From Oceanobacter kriegii DSM 6294 (GTDB lineage: Bacteria > Pseudomonadota > Gammaproteobacteria > Pseudomonadales > Oceanobacteraceae): a stretch of DNA of 64,000 bases. How positions within the stretch are numbered: the first letter of the stretch is position 1; each line of letters opens with the position of its first letter. Below are positions 19,138 to 27,970 of this stretch, piece by piece. Below the pieces are notes generated by a model. It was not told the DNA's origin, ran no database searches, and saw nothing but the letters and a program-made list of their open reading frames with translations. Both the position numbers and the translations under genes were made by a program. Location of the stretch: contig NZ_KE383933.1 of the NCBI RefSeq assembly GCF_000422845.1, positions 1-64,000 on the forward strand. The letters run 5' to 3'.

Positions 19138-19333
19138 GTCAGGTCTCTTGATCTATGTCTGCTTTCAGCCTAGACGCTGAAAACACACAGTGCCGAAAGA
19201 AGCCGCATTTTCTCGGGGACTGACGTTCAAAATGAGTAATTTTCAAGTAATTCTGAAAAATGATCACTGGTGTTAATAATCATGCTCGGTAGCCTTTTGT
19301 TCATGCAAACCGCACTGGAACCGAGAACCCACT

Positions 19334-20563
19334 ATGAACATCGCCGTTAACACCCCATCTTCTGAAAACCACCGCACCACCACTCTGCAAGCGCCGTTTC
19401 GAGCCGATGTGGTGGGCAGCTATCTGCGCCCGGACGCTCTTAAACAAGCCCGAGCAGCCTTCAGCGCTGGCCTGATTGATCAGGACGAGCTGACCGCTGC
19501 CGAAGACAAAGCCATTATCGAATTGGTGGAAAAACAGAAGGCCGCAGGACTGCAAGTGATTACCGACGGCGAGTTCCGCCGCAGCTGGTGGCACCTGGAT
19601 TTTATGTGGGGTCTGGTGGGCGTTGAAAAGGTGGTGATTGAACAGGGCTACCAGTTTGCCAGCGTCGAAACCCGTGCCGAAAGCGCCTGCTTGAGCGGCA
19701 AAATCAGCGGCGAAAACCACCCGTTTATCGAACACTTCAAGTTCCTGATCAACCTTGCTGACGACAGCGTGCTGCCACGCCTGACCATTCCGGCTCCGGC
19801 GCAGTTTCTGAAAGAACTGCAACGCCCTTGCAACGCCGACAGTACCCGCGCGGTGTACCCGAACCAGGACGAACTGCTGGCCGACATTGCAGCCGCTTAC
19901 CAAACCGTGATTGCCGACCTCTACGCCGCCGGTTGCCGCAACCTGCAAATCGACGATTGCACCTGGGGCATGCTGACCGACCCCAAAGTTGCCAACCCGG
20001 CTGAACCGGGCAAACACGACAGCTGCGATTGCCACCCCGACAACGCGCCATTCGACCACGCGGCCGCCATTGCGCCGTTAAAAGACACCCTGCTGAAGGT
20101 GAACAACGCTGCCATCAGCCAAGCACCGGCCGATCTGGTAATTACCACTCACGTGTGCCGGGGTAACTACCGTTCAGTGTGGGCTGCCAGTGGTGGCTAC
20201 GAGCCAGTGGCTGATGTGCTGTTGGGCAAGGAAAACGTTACCGCCTACTACCTGGAGTTCGATACCGAACGGGCGGGCAACTTCGAACCACTGCGTCACC
20301 TGAGTGCCGGTAAAAAAGTGGTACTGGGACTGGTGTCTTCAAAACTGCCGGAACTGGAAACCGTCGAGGCGCTGGAAGCCCGCATCCGCGAAGCCGCAGA
20401 ATTTGTGCCACTGGAAAACCTCTATCTCAGCACCCAGTGCGGCTTTGCATCAACGGAAGAAGGCAACGAACTGACTGATCAACAGCAGTGGCAAAAAATT
20501 GCGCTGGTAAAACAAGTGGCCGACAAGGTGTGGGGAGAAAACTCACTGCGTGAGCTGGTGTAG
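19334..20563 (+). CDS. MetE-like (cobalamin-independent methionine synthase C-terminal domain) methyltransferase paralogue
   Basis: The 409-residue protein corresponds to the catalytic C-terminal half of MetE only, as in YxjG/YxjH-type proteins; it lacks the N-terminal folate-binding half. Candidate zinc ligands are in THVCRGNYRS (His, Cys), YYLEFDTERAG (Glu) and STQCGFASTEEGN (Cys). These core-only enzymes are presumed to transfer methyl groups from donors other than methyltetrahydrofolate-polyglutamate to a thiol; the substrate is unknown here. It is convergent with the BCCT transporter gene and separated from it by a strong terminator, so it is not in the same operon as the betaine-related genes. 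Confidence 0.85.
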   Translation: MNIAVNTPSSENHRTTTLQAPFRADVVGSYLRPDALKQARAAFSAGLIDQDELTAAEDKAIIELVEKQKAAGLQVITDGEFRRSWWHLDFMWGLVGVEKVVIEQGYQFASVETRAESACLSGKISGENHPFIEHFKFLINLADDSVLPRLTIPAPAQFLKELQRPCNADSTRAVYPNQDELLADIAAAYQTVIADLYAAGCRNLQIDDCTWGMLTDPKVANPAEPGKHDSCDCHPDNAPFDHAAAIAPLKDTLLKVNNAAISQAPADLVITTHVCRGNYRSVWAASGGYEPVADVLLGKENVTAYYLEFDTERAGNFEPLRHLSAGKKVVLGLVSSKLPELETVEALEARIREAAEFVPLENLYLSTQCGFASTEEGNELTDQQQWQKIALVKQVADKVWGENSLRELV

Positions 20564-20601
20564 TGTCAGGCCGTTTTATCATACGTCTGGACGGGTTTAT
20601 C

Positions 20602-20651
20602 TGAATGAACTGGTTTGAATGAACTGGTTTGAATGAACTGGTTTGAATGAA
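20602..20651. repeat. Tandem 14-mer repeat, 3.6 copies
   Basis: Three exact copies of TGAATGAACTGGTT run head to tail, followed by 8 bases of a fourth. The array lies in the intergenic region after the MetE-like gene. Copy number is likely to vary between strains. Confidence 0.9.
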
Positions 20652-20677
20652 TCAGCCTGCCTGAACCAGCGAAAACC

Positions 20678-20710
20678 AAGCCCTGCAGCACACGCCGTGC
20701 TCCGGGGCTT
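20678..20710. terminator. Bidirectional rho-independent terminator between MetE-like and BCCT genes
   Basis: The arms AAGCCCTGCAGCAC and GTGCTCCGGGGCTT pair at 13 of 14 positions around a 5-base loop. The genes on either side converge on it. Confidence 0.8.
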
Positions 20711-20758
20711 GTTATCGTTTTACATCATCAAAAGTCGTTTATAAGCGGCAGAGGCCGT

Positions 20759-22363
20759 TTATGAGCGAGAGCTGTCGGATGCCAGTTCCCGGTACAGCCC
20801 CCAGGACATCAGCAGCAAAATAATCATAAAGGGTAAGCCTGCACTCACCGTTGCCGCCTGCAAGGCCGACAACGCATCCTTGCCACCGCCGTACAACAGG
20901 GCACCGGCAATCAAACCAATGATCGAAGCCCAGAACAGCTTCTGCTTGGTCGGTGTATTAACATTGCCGCCAGCGGTGATCGAATCCATCACGATGGAAC
21001 CGGAATCCGCCGACGTGACAAAGAAAATCACCAGCAAGACGATCGATACCGCCGAGAGAATCTCGGAGAACGACAGCCCCTCGTACATTTGATACAGCGC
21101 CAGGGAAACATCTCCCAAACCACCACTCAAACTGCCCACGTCGTTGTTGATTTGATCAATCGCTGTGCCACCCATCACCGCCATCCAGACGCCAATCAGC
21201 AATGTCGGGATTACCAGCGTGGCGGCCAGAAATTCACGTACTGTCCGGCCTTTTGAAATTTTGGCGATGAAAAGACCCACAAACGGCGACCAGCTCATCC
21301 ACCAGGCCCAGTAGAACACCGTCCAGCCCTGCATCCAGCTGCTGTCTTCGCGGCCAATCCAGTCGGACAGCGGAACAACATATTGCAAGTAGCCCACAAT
21401 GGTCATAACCACATCGCTGGCCAAAATCTGACTTGGCCCAAGGATGAAAACGACGGCCAACAAGGCCAGAGCCAGAAGGATATTCACATTGCTCAGTAGC
21501 CTTACGCCGCCGTGCATACCACGATAAATAGAGAACATTGCGACCACCGTAATCACCGCAATCACCGCCAACTGGGTGGCAATGCTGTTATCCAGACCGA
21601 AGAGGTGATGCAAGCCACTGGCAACTTGCTGAGCGCCAAGGCCCAAAGACGTCGCCAGGCCAAACACGGTGGCAATGGACGAAATAACATCAATCAATGA
21701 TCCCCACCCGCCCCAGCAACGCTCGCCCAGAATGGGATACAAGGTAGACCGCACCGTAAATGGCAAGCCCTTGTTGTAGCAGAAATACGCCAGCGCCAAA
21801 CCGATCATGGCAAACACCGCCCAGCCATGAATGCCCCAGTGGTAGGTTGCCGAGACCAGCGCCAGGCGCGCCGCTTCCGGGGTGTGGGCTTCAACGCCCA
21901 ACGGGGTACCATACCAGTCGGTGTAGTACGCCACCGGCTCTGCCACGCCCCAGAACATCAGGCCAATGCCGATGCCCGACGCAAATAACATACAGAGCCA
22001 GGAGAACGTGGAATATTCCGGGACTGCGTTTTTGCCACCCAATCGAATCTTGCCCGTAGGCATAACGATCAGAAACAGGCAAAACAAAACGAAGTAATTG
22101 GCCGAAATCATAAACAGCCAATCGAGGTCTTCAATAATCCAACCACGCATACCCACCAATATCTGGTTGGCTTCATTGGGATACAGGATACTGGCCACTA
22201 CCAACAACAGCATAAATAACGAGGAAATACCAAATACCGAGGTATGTACATCAAACCCGTAAAATGGTGCTCCTGTATAAACATAAGGATTGTCATCCTC
22301 GTCTTTTATCAGTACAGGAGCTGACTTACCCTTGACCTTCAAACTCAACATTGCCGTCACCAT
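20759..22363 (-). CDS. BCCT-family transporter (betaine/choline/carnitine type)
   Basis: The 534-residue protein has about 12 membrane segments. Family signatures are GIGIGLMFWGVAEP, the tryptophan-rich FYWAWWMSWSPFVGLFIAKIS and VTSADSGSIVMDS. BCCT proteins move quaternary ammonium compounds with Na+ or H+, or by exchange. The gene starts 211 bases after the stop of the HD-oxygenase gene on the same strand, so it may belong to the same regulon. Import of a trimethylated substrate such as betaine, choline or a trimethylaminoethylphosphonate fits the context but is inference. The ATG at 22363 gives a short N-terminal cytoplasmic tail, and no long C-terminal osmosensing tail is present. Confidence 0.93.
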   Translation of the reverse strand: MVTAMLSLKVKGKSAPVLIKDEDDNPYVYTGAPFYGFDVHTSVFGISSLFMLLLVVASILYPNEANQILVGMRGWIIEDLDWLFMISANYFVLFCLFLIVMPTGKIRLGGKNAVPEYSTFSWLCMLFASGIGIGLMFWGVAEPVAYYTDWYGTPLGVEAHTPEAARLALVSATYHWGIHGWAVFAMIGLALAYFCYNKGLPFTVRSTLYPILGERCWGGWGSLIDVISSIATVFGLATSLGLGAQQVASGLHHLFGLDNSIATQLAVIAVITVVAMFSIYRGMHGGVRLLSNVNILLALALLAVVFILGPSQILASDVVMTIVGYLQYVVPLSDWIGREDSSWMQGWTVFYWAWWMSWSPFVGLFIAKISKGRTVREFLAATLVIPTLLIGVWMAVMGGTAIDQINNDVGSLSGGLGDVSLALYQMYEGLSFSEILSAVSIVLLVIFFVTSADSGSIVMDSITAGGNVNTPTKQKLFWASIIGLIAGALLYGGGKDALSALQAATVSAGLPFMIILLLMSWGLYRELASDSSRS

Positions 22364-22574
22364 AAGAGAACGGGTTATCCCGTTCTGTTCTTAATTATCG
22401 TTATAGACCTTCGGAATAACGCTATCCAGGCACGGACACAGGCGTTGGCCTGGCCAATTGTTCAGACCATGATTAAACGAACGCGATGACCCGAGCGAAA
22501 GGAACGCTATTCCGGTGGTGTGTATTTTTTATATCTTTCAAACACTTCAAATATCGAACGCGCTAAAGGGGATA

Positions 22575-23189
22575 TCAGATGTTCCTTGCGTCAATACCGT
22601 CTTCCGCCATGACCTCCGCCCCCATATGGGATGAGTCAAAAGGCTTGCGGGTAAATATCCGTTTCACCATCGGTTCAAAAAATTCGAGCGTACGACTCGG
22701 ATATTCAGGATCAAACGAGGCCTGATCGTATTTCTCACAGAAATCGACACACGACTGATACCAGGGATGATCGCGGTATTTCTCCCGCTGGGTGTGGTCA
22801 CCGCCAAGGTGATGCAAGTAATAGTGATACTGAAACACGCCATGCATGTTAATCACCCAGGTGACTTCCGGGCGAACGTAGGGGCGAATGACCGCAGCCG
22901 CATACTGGGAGTGGTTGTAGGGAGCCAGCTCGTCGCCAATATCATGGATCAGGGCCGCCACAATCATTTCTTCATCAGCGCCGTCGTCGAACGCCCGGGA
23001 CGCCGCTTGCAGGGAATGATCCAGACGGCTGACGCGATAGCCCGACAGGGTGTGTTCAAGTCCACGCAGTGCCGCCATGATGCGTTCCGGTAATTCCAGT
23101 GCGTAGCCATTCTCCAGCTCGTCCAGAAACAGATACTCTTCGCGAGTACCGTCTTTCATTTGGGTAAATTCCACAGCCTTCATGGTCAC
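22575..23189 (-). CDS. tmpB: HD-domain diiron oxygenase, TmpB/PhnZ-like
   Basis: The 204-residue HD protein has candidate metal ligands His58 (in RLDHSLQAA), His82-Asp83 (ALIHDIGD), His93, His116 (NMHG) and Asp155 (EKYDQ). The HSLQ motif followed 24 residues later by HD is the pattern I recall for PhnZ, the HD-type oxygenase that cleaves 1-hydroxyphosphonates. It follows a gamma-butyrobetaine-hydroxylase-like gene with a GTGA overlap, which matches the published TmpA/TmpB pair. In that pathway TmpB oxidatively cleaves hydroxylated (trimethylamino)ethylphosphonate to phosphate and glycine betaine. The GTG start fits a GAGGTGA ribosome-binding site four bases upstream; an ATG at 23183 is the alternative. 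A plain HD phosphohydrolase or a PhnZ relative with another phosphonate remains possible. Confidence 0.72.
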   Translation of the reverse strand: MTMKAVEFTQMKDGTREEYLFLDELENGYALELPERIMAALRGLEHTLSGYRVSRLDHSLQAASRAFDDGADEEMIVAALIHDIGDELAPYNHSQYAAAVIRPYVRPEVTWVINMHGVFQYHYYLHHLGGDHTQREKYRDHPWYQSCVDFCEKYDQASFDPEYPSRTLEFFEPMVKRIFTRKPFDSSHMGAEVMAEDGIDARNI

Positions 23190-24310
23190 TTGCTCACCTC
23201 GCGGTCGATCTTGTTCTTCAGTACCCGATACAGCCCTTTCGGGGTATCGATATCGATGTAGCAGCCCTGCAAATGTCGGAAGCCTTCGTTGGCATCAAAC
23301 TCTGTTCGGCCGTGCAGTACCCGGCTGTTGTGGAACATCTGAATCTGCCCCGGCTCCAGCCGGAACTCCCACTGATATTCCGGGTCGGCAAACAGTTCAC
23401 CCATGCGCTGGCGTGCCTTGTGAAAGGTGCGGGTATCCTGTTCAGACAACAGCGGCAAATAGTCCAGTCGCGGGCTGTAGGTAACACCCGTTACCCGCCC
23501 CATGTAATCCGTCTGAATCATGGTTTGGCGCTCAATCAGCTCAATGTCGCTGTCAACGTGGCGGTAGCGCACCGGAATTTTCGTCAACAGCTCGTAGCCT
23601 TGCGGCTGCTCAGCCTTGAGTTGCTTCAACACGGAAAGACTATCGACCAGCGTTGAAAGACCACCGGTGGTGCCATTGAACAGGCAGTGAAGCAACTGGA
23701 TACCCGGCATCGGGTCACGGTAAGGATTGTCGGTGTGGGCTGCCAGGGGCACGGTACGGTACGCCAGATCGTTCGAATCCGGCCGCGAGTACACCTCGAA
23801 ATAGCGGCCGAAATTGGTGGTTCTGACGTGGCCGAAGCGACTGCCCACCCGGGTTACCGCTTCCGGGTCATTCGGCACGTCGTTGATAATAATGATGCCG
23901 TATTGAATGAACTTGCCGATGGCGTCAAAAAGCCCTGCCTCGGTTTCAAGATCGGCCATATCAACGTGAAAAACCGATTTGTCGAAATCATTTTTCCAGG
24001 CAATCTGGGCGGGTAAGCCGTCGTCCGGGTCGAAATCAGGCAAGAACAGGTCGGTTTTATATATCCCTTGATAACCATCGTTAAATACCAGCTTTAAATC
24101 GCCATCAGGCGTTGTATTCGCATCGATGAGTTTCAGGTCGACGGAAAGGTCGTGAGGATTAAATAATCGCTGCTGTGTTATCTGATCAAGGTGATCGGCG
24201 TCCTGACAACGTTCACGAAGCCATAATGGCGATAACTCGTGGTTAAACCCGATACCACTGGCATTAATGGCCAGACTGACCGGATCAATAGAAAACTGCA
24301 CATTAGACAT
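23186..24310 (-). CDS. tmpA: Fe(II)/2-oxoglutarate dioxygenase, gamma-butyrobetaine-hydroxylase-like (TmpA-like)
   Basis: The 374-residue protein has an N-terminal DUF971/BBOX-N-like segment (SPLWLRERCQD) and a TauD-type double-stranded beta-helix. The iron triad is His192-x-Asp194 (AAHTDNPYRDP) and His333 (RVLHGRTEF), with a 2-oxoglutarate-binding Arg probably in GFRHLQGCYIDIDTP. By itself it would be annotated gamma-butyrobetaine hydroxylase. Its overlap with an HD-domain oxygenase and closeness to a BCCT transporter instead suggest TmpA, which hydroxylates C1 of (2-trimethylamino)ethylphosphonate. A LysR-type gene is divergent 93 bases upstream. Carnitine biosynthesis is the main alternative, but it would not need the HD partner. 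Confidence 0.75.
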   Translation of the reverse strand: MSNVQFSIDPVSLAINASGIGFNHELSPLWLRERCQDADHLDQITQQRLFNPHDLSVDLKLIDANTTPDGDLKLVFNDGYQGIYKTDLFLPDFDPDDGLPAQIAWKNDFDKSVFHVDMADLETEAGLFDAIGKFIQYGIIIINDVPNDPEAVTRVGSRFGHVRTTNFGRYFEVYSRPDSNDLAYRTVPLAAHTDNPYRDPMPGIQLLHCLFNGTTGGLSTLVDSLSVLKQLKAEQPQGYELLTKIPVRYRHVDSDIELIERQTMIQTDYMGRVTGVTYSPRLDYLPLLSEQDTRTFHKARQRMGELFADPEYQWEFRLEPGQIQMFHNSRVLHGRTEFDANEGFRHLQGCYIDIDTPKGLYRVLKNKIDREVSK

Positions 24311-24403
24311 AATATATGCTCCTGAAGTATGCAGTTTCAGTATCTCCCCTGTATTGCTAGACTGGCAGTCAGGCTTTGCTAATAACTAACTTGCAGTTTT
24401 CTT

Positions 24404-25333
24404 ATGACTACCGATTCCGATCTGCCCTCCATCAAAGCCATGCTGTCGTTTGAGTCGACGGTCAGACTCGGCTCCATGAGCGCCGCTGCCAGAGAGCTGG
24501 ACATCAGCCAGCCACTGGTGTCGCAACGCATCCGTTCGCTGGAAGAAGACCTGGGTATCGTCCTGGTAGACCGCGCCAGCAAGCCGGTACAAGCGACCCA
24601 GGCAGGGCAGAAGTTTTATGCACAAATTGCAGCGTCCATCATGGGCATTAAAGCCGCTGTCGCTCAGGTCAAACAACAGGCTAATGAACAGCCGAGGGTG
24701 AAAATAGCGGCGCCGTTCGGGTTTATGTTCTTCTGGATATTGCCTAAATTGCAAAAACTGCAAAGTGAGTTTGAGGATGTGCAGTTTGATATTCAGCCTT
24801 CGGTGAAAATCAACGGTGACAAGAACAGCGAGTCGGATATTGTATTTTATTTCGGAAAATCCGAGCAGAAATACAAATACGAGAAGCAAATCATAACGGA
24901 AGAAGTGATTCCCCTATGTTCCCGATCCTTTGCCGAATCACACAACCTGACGGCTGGAAAGACGTTGGTGTCCATCAGCGATTACCCGCTACTGCATATG
25001 GATGCCAATAATTCCAACTGGTTTGACTGGGGCGACTGGAGTCAGATTCTGAATATAGAGAACAAACAGGAATCGACCATTTTTTACTACCACAATTACC
25101 CGCTACTAATCGATGCCATCAAATCAGGGCAAGGGATTGGACTGGGCTGGGTGGGATTAATTGAACCCCTGATCGACGATGGCCTGGTGGTGCCACTGGG
25201 GCCCAAAATCACATGTGCTCATCGGGGGTATCACATCTGTTCGGATTACCCCCATACGAGTCTGATCAAAAGCTTGCTGGACTGGTTCAACGCCAGAGTG
25301 GAAGAACCCGCCCAGCCAAACACCCCGCTCTGA
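24404..25333 (+). CDS. LysR-family transcriptional regulator, divergent from the TmpAB-like genes
   Basis: The 309-residue protein has an N-terminal winged helix (LSFESTVRLGSMSAAARELDISQPLVSQRIRSLE region) and a LysR substrate-binding domain. The overall look is GcvA-like. It is transcribed away from the dioxygenase gene across a 93-base intergenic region, the usual arrangement for a LysR activator and its target. The inducer is not evident; a phosphonate or betaine-like compound would fit. The stop codon lies 20 bases from the convergent LEA-type gene. Confidence 0.9.
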   Translation: MTTDSDLPSIKAMLSFESTVRLGSMSAAARELDISQPLVSQRIRSLEEDLGIVLVDRASKPVQATQAGQKFYAQIAASIMGIKAAVAQVKQQANEQPRVKIAAPFGFMFFWILPKLQKLQSEFEDVQFDIQPSVKINGDKNSESDIVFYFGKSEQKYKYEKQIITEEVIPLCSRSFAESHNLTAGKTLVSISDYPLLHMDANNSNWFDWGDWSQILNIENKQESTIFYYHNYPLLIDAIKSGQGIGLGWVGLIEPLIDDGLVVPLGPKITCAHRGYHICSDYPHTSLIKSLLDWFNARVEEPAQPNTPL

Positions 25334-25352
25334 TTCAATCTGCCTGTTTGGA

Positions 25353-26213
25353 TTACTTGCTTAAAGAACGATGAACATCAAAGGTCACTGGCGCAGGCTT
25401 CCAGATACTCAGTTCCGGGGTGAAATCGAGGTTGCCGGTGAGGCCAATATCCACCGGCTGGCTGCCCTGCAACAGCCGAATCAGGCTGCTGCCCAGTTCC
25501 GCAAAGCCCAGTGACAATGGAATCGTCAGCTGCTGTTGCTCGCCATCGGCCAACGTCGCTGCCGATACCTTACCCGCTGCTAACGACTTGCCGCCACTGA
25601 CCACCTGATAGTTCAGGCTATTGAGGTCAATACCGAAGCTGTTGGGGTTCAGAACATCCACTACCAGCGCCATGCTGGCGCCCTGCCAGCTGATGTCGGT
25701 CAGAGTCGCCGAGCGGAAGGTGATTTGCGGCATTTTCGGAATCGGTAAGGAGTCGCTGAATTCCGCTGGAATGCGTACGTTTCCGATCACAGGCAGGTTC
25801 AGCAGAAAGCCTGCATCAATGCGGTAGTCGAAGGTATCTTTGCCCTGCAAACTGGTGAAGGTGTTGTACACATCGGCAAACCGCAGCGACACCGGCAGCC
25901 CAGCACTGGCCGAGCCATTGGCGGGCAAACTCAGGCCGCGATCCGCCTGATTAAGGCTGACCAGCGAGGTGTCTTCCACCTTGAGTTCCATGTCCACGCC
26001 AACGGCGTCCAATGCAAAGCGATTGGGATTGTGAATGGCCAGATTAACCACCAGATCGACACTGTCGGCCGTCAGCCCGGCGACCTGAACAGAGGTCACT
26101 TCGGCACTGGGGCGAACCACATCCAGGCTGTTTTTAAGCGTGGCACAACCACCCATAAGCCCGACGGCAAGCGCCACCACGGTGGCAAACGTGAGTTTTA
26201 CAGAAGAGAACAT
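25353..26213 (-). CDS. LEA type 2 (LEA14/WHy domain) lipoprotein
   Basis: The 286-residue product has a lipoprotein signal (VALAVGLMGGCATL, lipidated Cys about residue 23). Two consecutive LEA_2/WHy-type domains follow, each carrying the VxVxNPNxFxxD pattern: LAIHNPNRFALDAVGVDMEL and VDVLNPNSFGIDLNSLNYQ. Members are implicated in desiccation or osmotic tolerance, but the bacterial function is not established. It is convergent with the LysR gene and followed upstream by a separately transcribed exporter gene. Confidence 0.85.
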   Translation of the reverse strand: MFSSVKLTFATVVALAVGLMGGCATLKNSLDVVRPSAEVTSVQVAGLTADSVDLVVNLAIHNPNRFALDAVGVDMELKVEDTSLVSLNQADRGLSLPANGSASAGLPVSLRFADVYNTFTSLQGKDTFDYRIDAGFLLNLPVIGNVRIPAEFSDSLPIPKMPQITFRSATLTDISWQGASMALVVDVLNPNSFGIDLNSLNYQVVSGGKSLAAGKVSAATLADGEQQQLTIPLSLGFAELGSSLIRLLQGSQPVDIGLTGNLDFTPELSIWKPAPVTFDVHRSLSK

Positions 26214-26378
26214 GCTGCGTAATACCTTTTAGCGGATGGCGTTTTATTATTGAGCGGGATTTGACCCTGCTCTGAAGCCTTGATTCACACACTGAACCAG
26301 AAATCAGAGCACGTAGCCCGAAAACGCCATGATACCCAGCAAAGGCAAACTGACAACGTGTCTGGATTCACACGGGAA

Positions 26379-27005
26379 TCAGCGATCAGCCAGTGCCAGT
26401 TTGATAGCCAGCGCGCCAAATACAGTACCGGCAATGCGGTTCAACACGGTTTGCGCTGCCACAGAACGCTTCATGTAATCGCCAATTTTACCGGCCCCCC
26501 AGGCGATGGCCGAGAACACCAGCAAGGTGGCGACAATCACCAAGGCACCCAGCATCAGGATTTGAATCGCCAGTGAGCCGTTCTCTGGCTTGGCGAACTG
26601 GGGCAAAAACGCCAGAAAGAAAATAGCCACCTTGGGATTGGTGAGGTTCATCACCACGCCGCGCAAAAACAGCGCCTTGGCACTGCGTTGCGATTCGGTT
26701 TGCGCGCTCATATCAGCGGGTTGTGCAGTAAAGGCCTGCCACGCCAGCCAGCACAGGTACAAAGCGCCCACGGCTTTCAACAGGTTAAAGGCCAATTCCG
26801 ATTGCTGGAAAATAGCCGCCACCCCAAAAGCAACCATGGCAGTGTGGCCCATCAGACCGGTACACAGCCCCAGCAACACCAGAAACCCGGTGCGACGGCC
26901 ATGAATGGCAGACTGGGTCAGTACAAACAGATTGTCCGGGCCGGGAGCCATCGCCATCATCACTGAAATGGCAAAAAAGACGCTGATGGTTTCTAAAGGA
27001 ATCAT
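26379..27005 (-). CDS. LysE/RhtB-family amino-acid exporter
   Basis: The 208-residue protein has about six membrane segments. It carries the family's N-terminal signature (MMAMAPGPDNLFVLTQSAIHGRRTGFLVLLGLCTG) and the second-half segment MNLTNPKVAIFFLAFLPQF. RhtB-type proteins export amino acids such as homoserine, threonine or lysine; the substrate is not predictable here. It is monocistronic as far as can be seen. Confidence 0.92.
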   Translation of the reverse strand: MIPLETISVFFAISVMMAMAPGPDNLFVLTQSAIHGRRTGFLVLLGLCTGLMGHTAMVAFGVAAIFQQSELAFNLLKAVGALYLCWLAWQAFTAQPADMSAQTESQRSAKALFLRGVVMNLTNPKVAIFFLAFLPQFAKPENGSLAIQILMLGALVIVATLLVFSAIAWGAGKIGDYMKRSVAAQTVLNRIAGTVFGALAIKLALADR

Positions 27006-27292
27006 TGAATTTTCAAATTAAAATGAACGAACCTGAATTGTCGTTCAAATTGTCCACTTTGCCAATATGGCAAGTAACGCCAATCCTTTAAGGAGCTGTA
27101 AAAGCACATCTGACAGCCCGGTTTGCACTGCCTGACATTTCACCGCAAAGCCTTTCAAAGCTCGGGCTGCAGTACCACTACCAGCGCCTACTCTTTAGTC
27201 ACCAATACGCAAAGAACCTTCTGATCACTTCAATACATGCTCTGGAATGACAGGGCTGAACAGAGCGATTCAGACCGTTCAAGGTGGCCACT

Positions 27293-27877
27293 ATGAATAC
27301 CATTACCTCATTGTTCAGCACCAACCTGAAAGCCAGTAGCGACGGCAGCACGGCTGTCTCAACGGCGACCTCAGACGTACTGGAAGAAGAGTCCTCCGAC
27401 GCCCAAACAGATAACGTCGTGAGCTATGGCAACCAGACCGCAGGCGAGATTGTAACCATCTCCCCGCAAGCGATTCAGGCGCTGAATCAGGCCGACATGG
27501 AAGCCAACCCGGATCAGCGAGGCTCCGACACAGCCACGCTCAGCAGCTCAGCAACGGAATCAGAAAGCAGCCCTGCAACGAATACAGAAAACAGCACCGA
27601 GGATGAAACGGTAACGGACGAAGCCGAAGCCACTGAGGAATCCGGCCAGGCCGCAGCCGGAGGCGGTGCTTCCAGCGGCTCCTCCAGTAGCATCGAAGAA
27701 CAAATCGCCGATCTGCAAGAGCAGATCAGCGACGTTCAGCAAGAGGTCTCTGAATTAACCGCCAAAGCCCAGAACGACGAGGCTGCCGCCATGCAGCTGG
27801 AGGCCAAAATGAGCGAGCTGAGCGAGCTGCAAGGTCAGCTGCTGCAACTGATGCAGCAGCAGTTGAGCGGAGGTTAA
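27293..27877 (+). CDS. Hypothetical acidic low-complexity protein with C-terminal coiled coil
   Basis: The 194-residue product has no signal peptide. A long Ser/Thr/Glu/Ala-rich, probably disordered segment (about 40-125) leads into a Gly/Ser linker. A strongly heptad-like coiled coil follows (IEEQIADLQEQISDVQQEVSEL and on to QLLQLMQQQ). This resembles FlxA-like proteins only in general layout; I do not recognise a family. The start at 27293 follows AAGGTGG at the right distance; a GTG nine bases upstream is also in frame. It stands alone, convergent with the TonB receptor gene. Confidence 0.7.
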   Translation: MNTITSLFSTNLKASSDGSTAVSTATSDVLEEESSDAQTDNVVSYGNQTAGEIVTISPQAIQALNQADMEANPDQRGSDTATLSSSATESESSPATNTENSTEDETVTDEAEATEESGQAAAGGGASSGSSSSIEEQIADLQEQISDVQQEVSELTAKAQNDEAAAMQLEAKMSELSELQGQLLQLMQQQLSGG

Positions 27878-27970
27878 GAGCAACATTGATGATCCCGAAG
27901 GTGCTTATTTCATAGCCCCCCTGCAACGCTGCCCCTGCAAAACGGGGCACAGCGCCAGAGGCATGGATCA

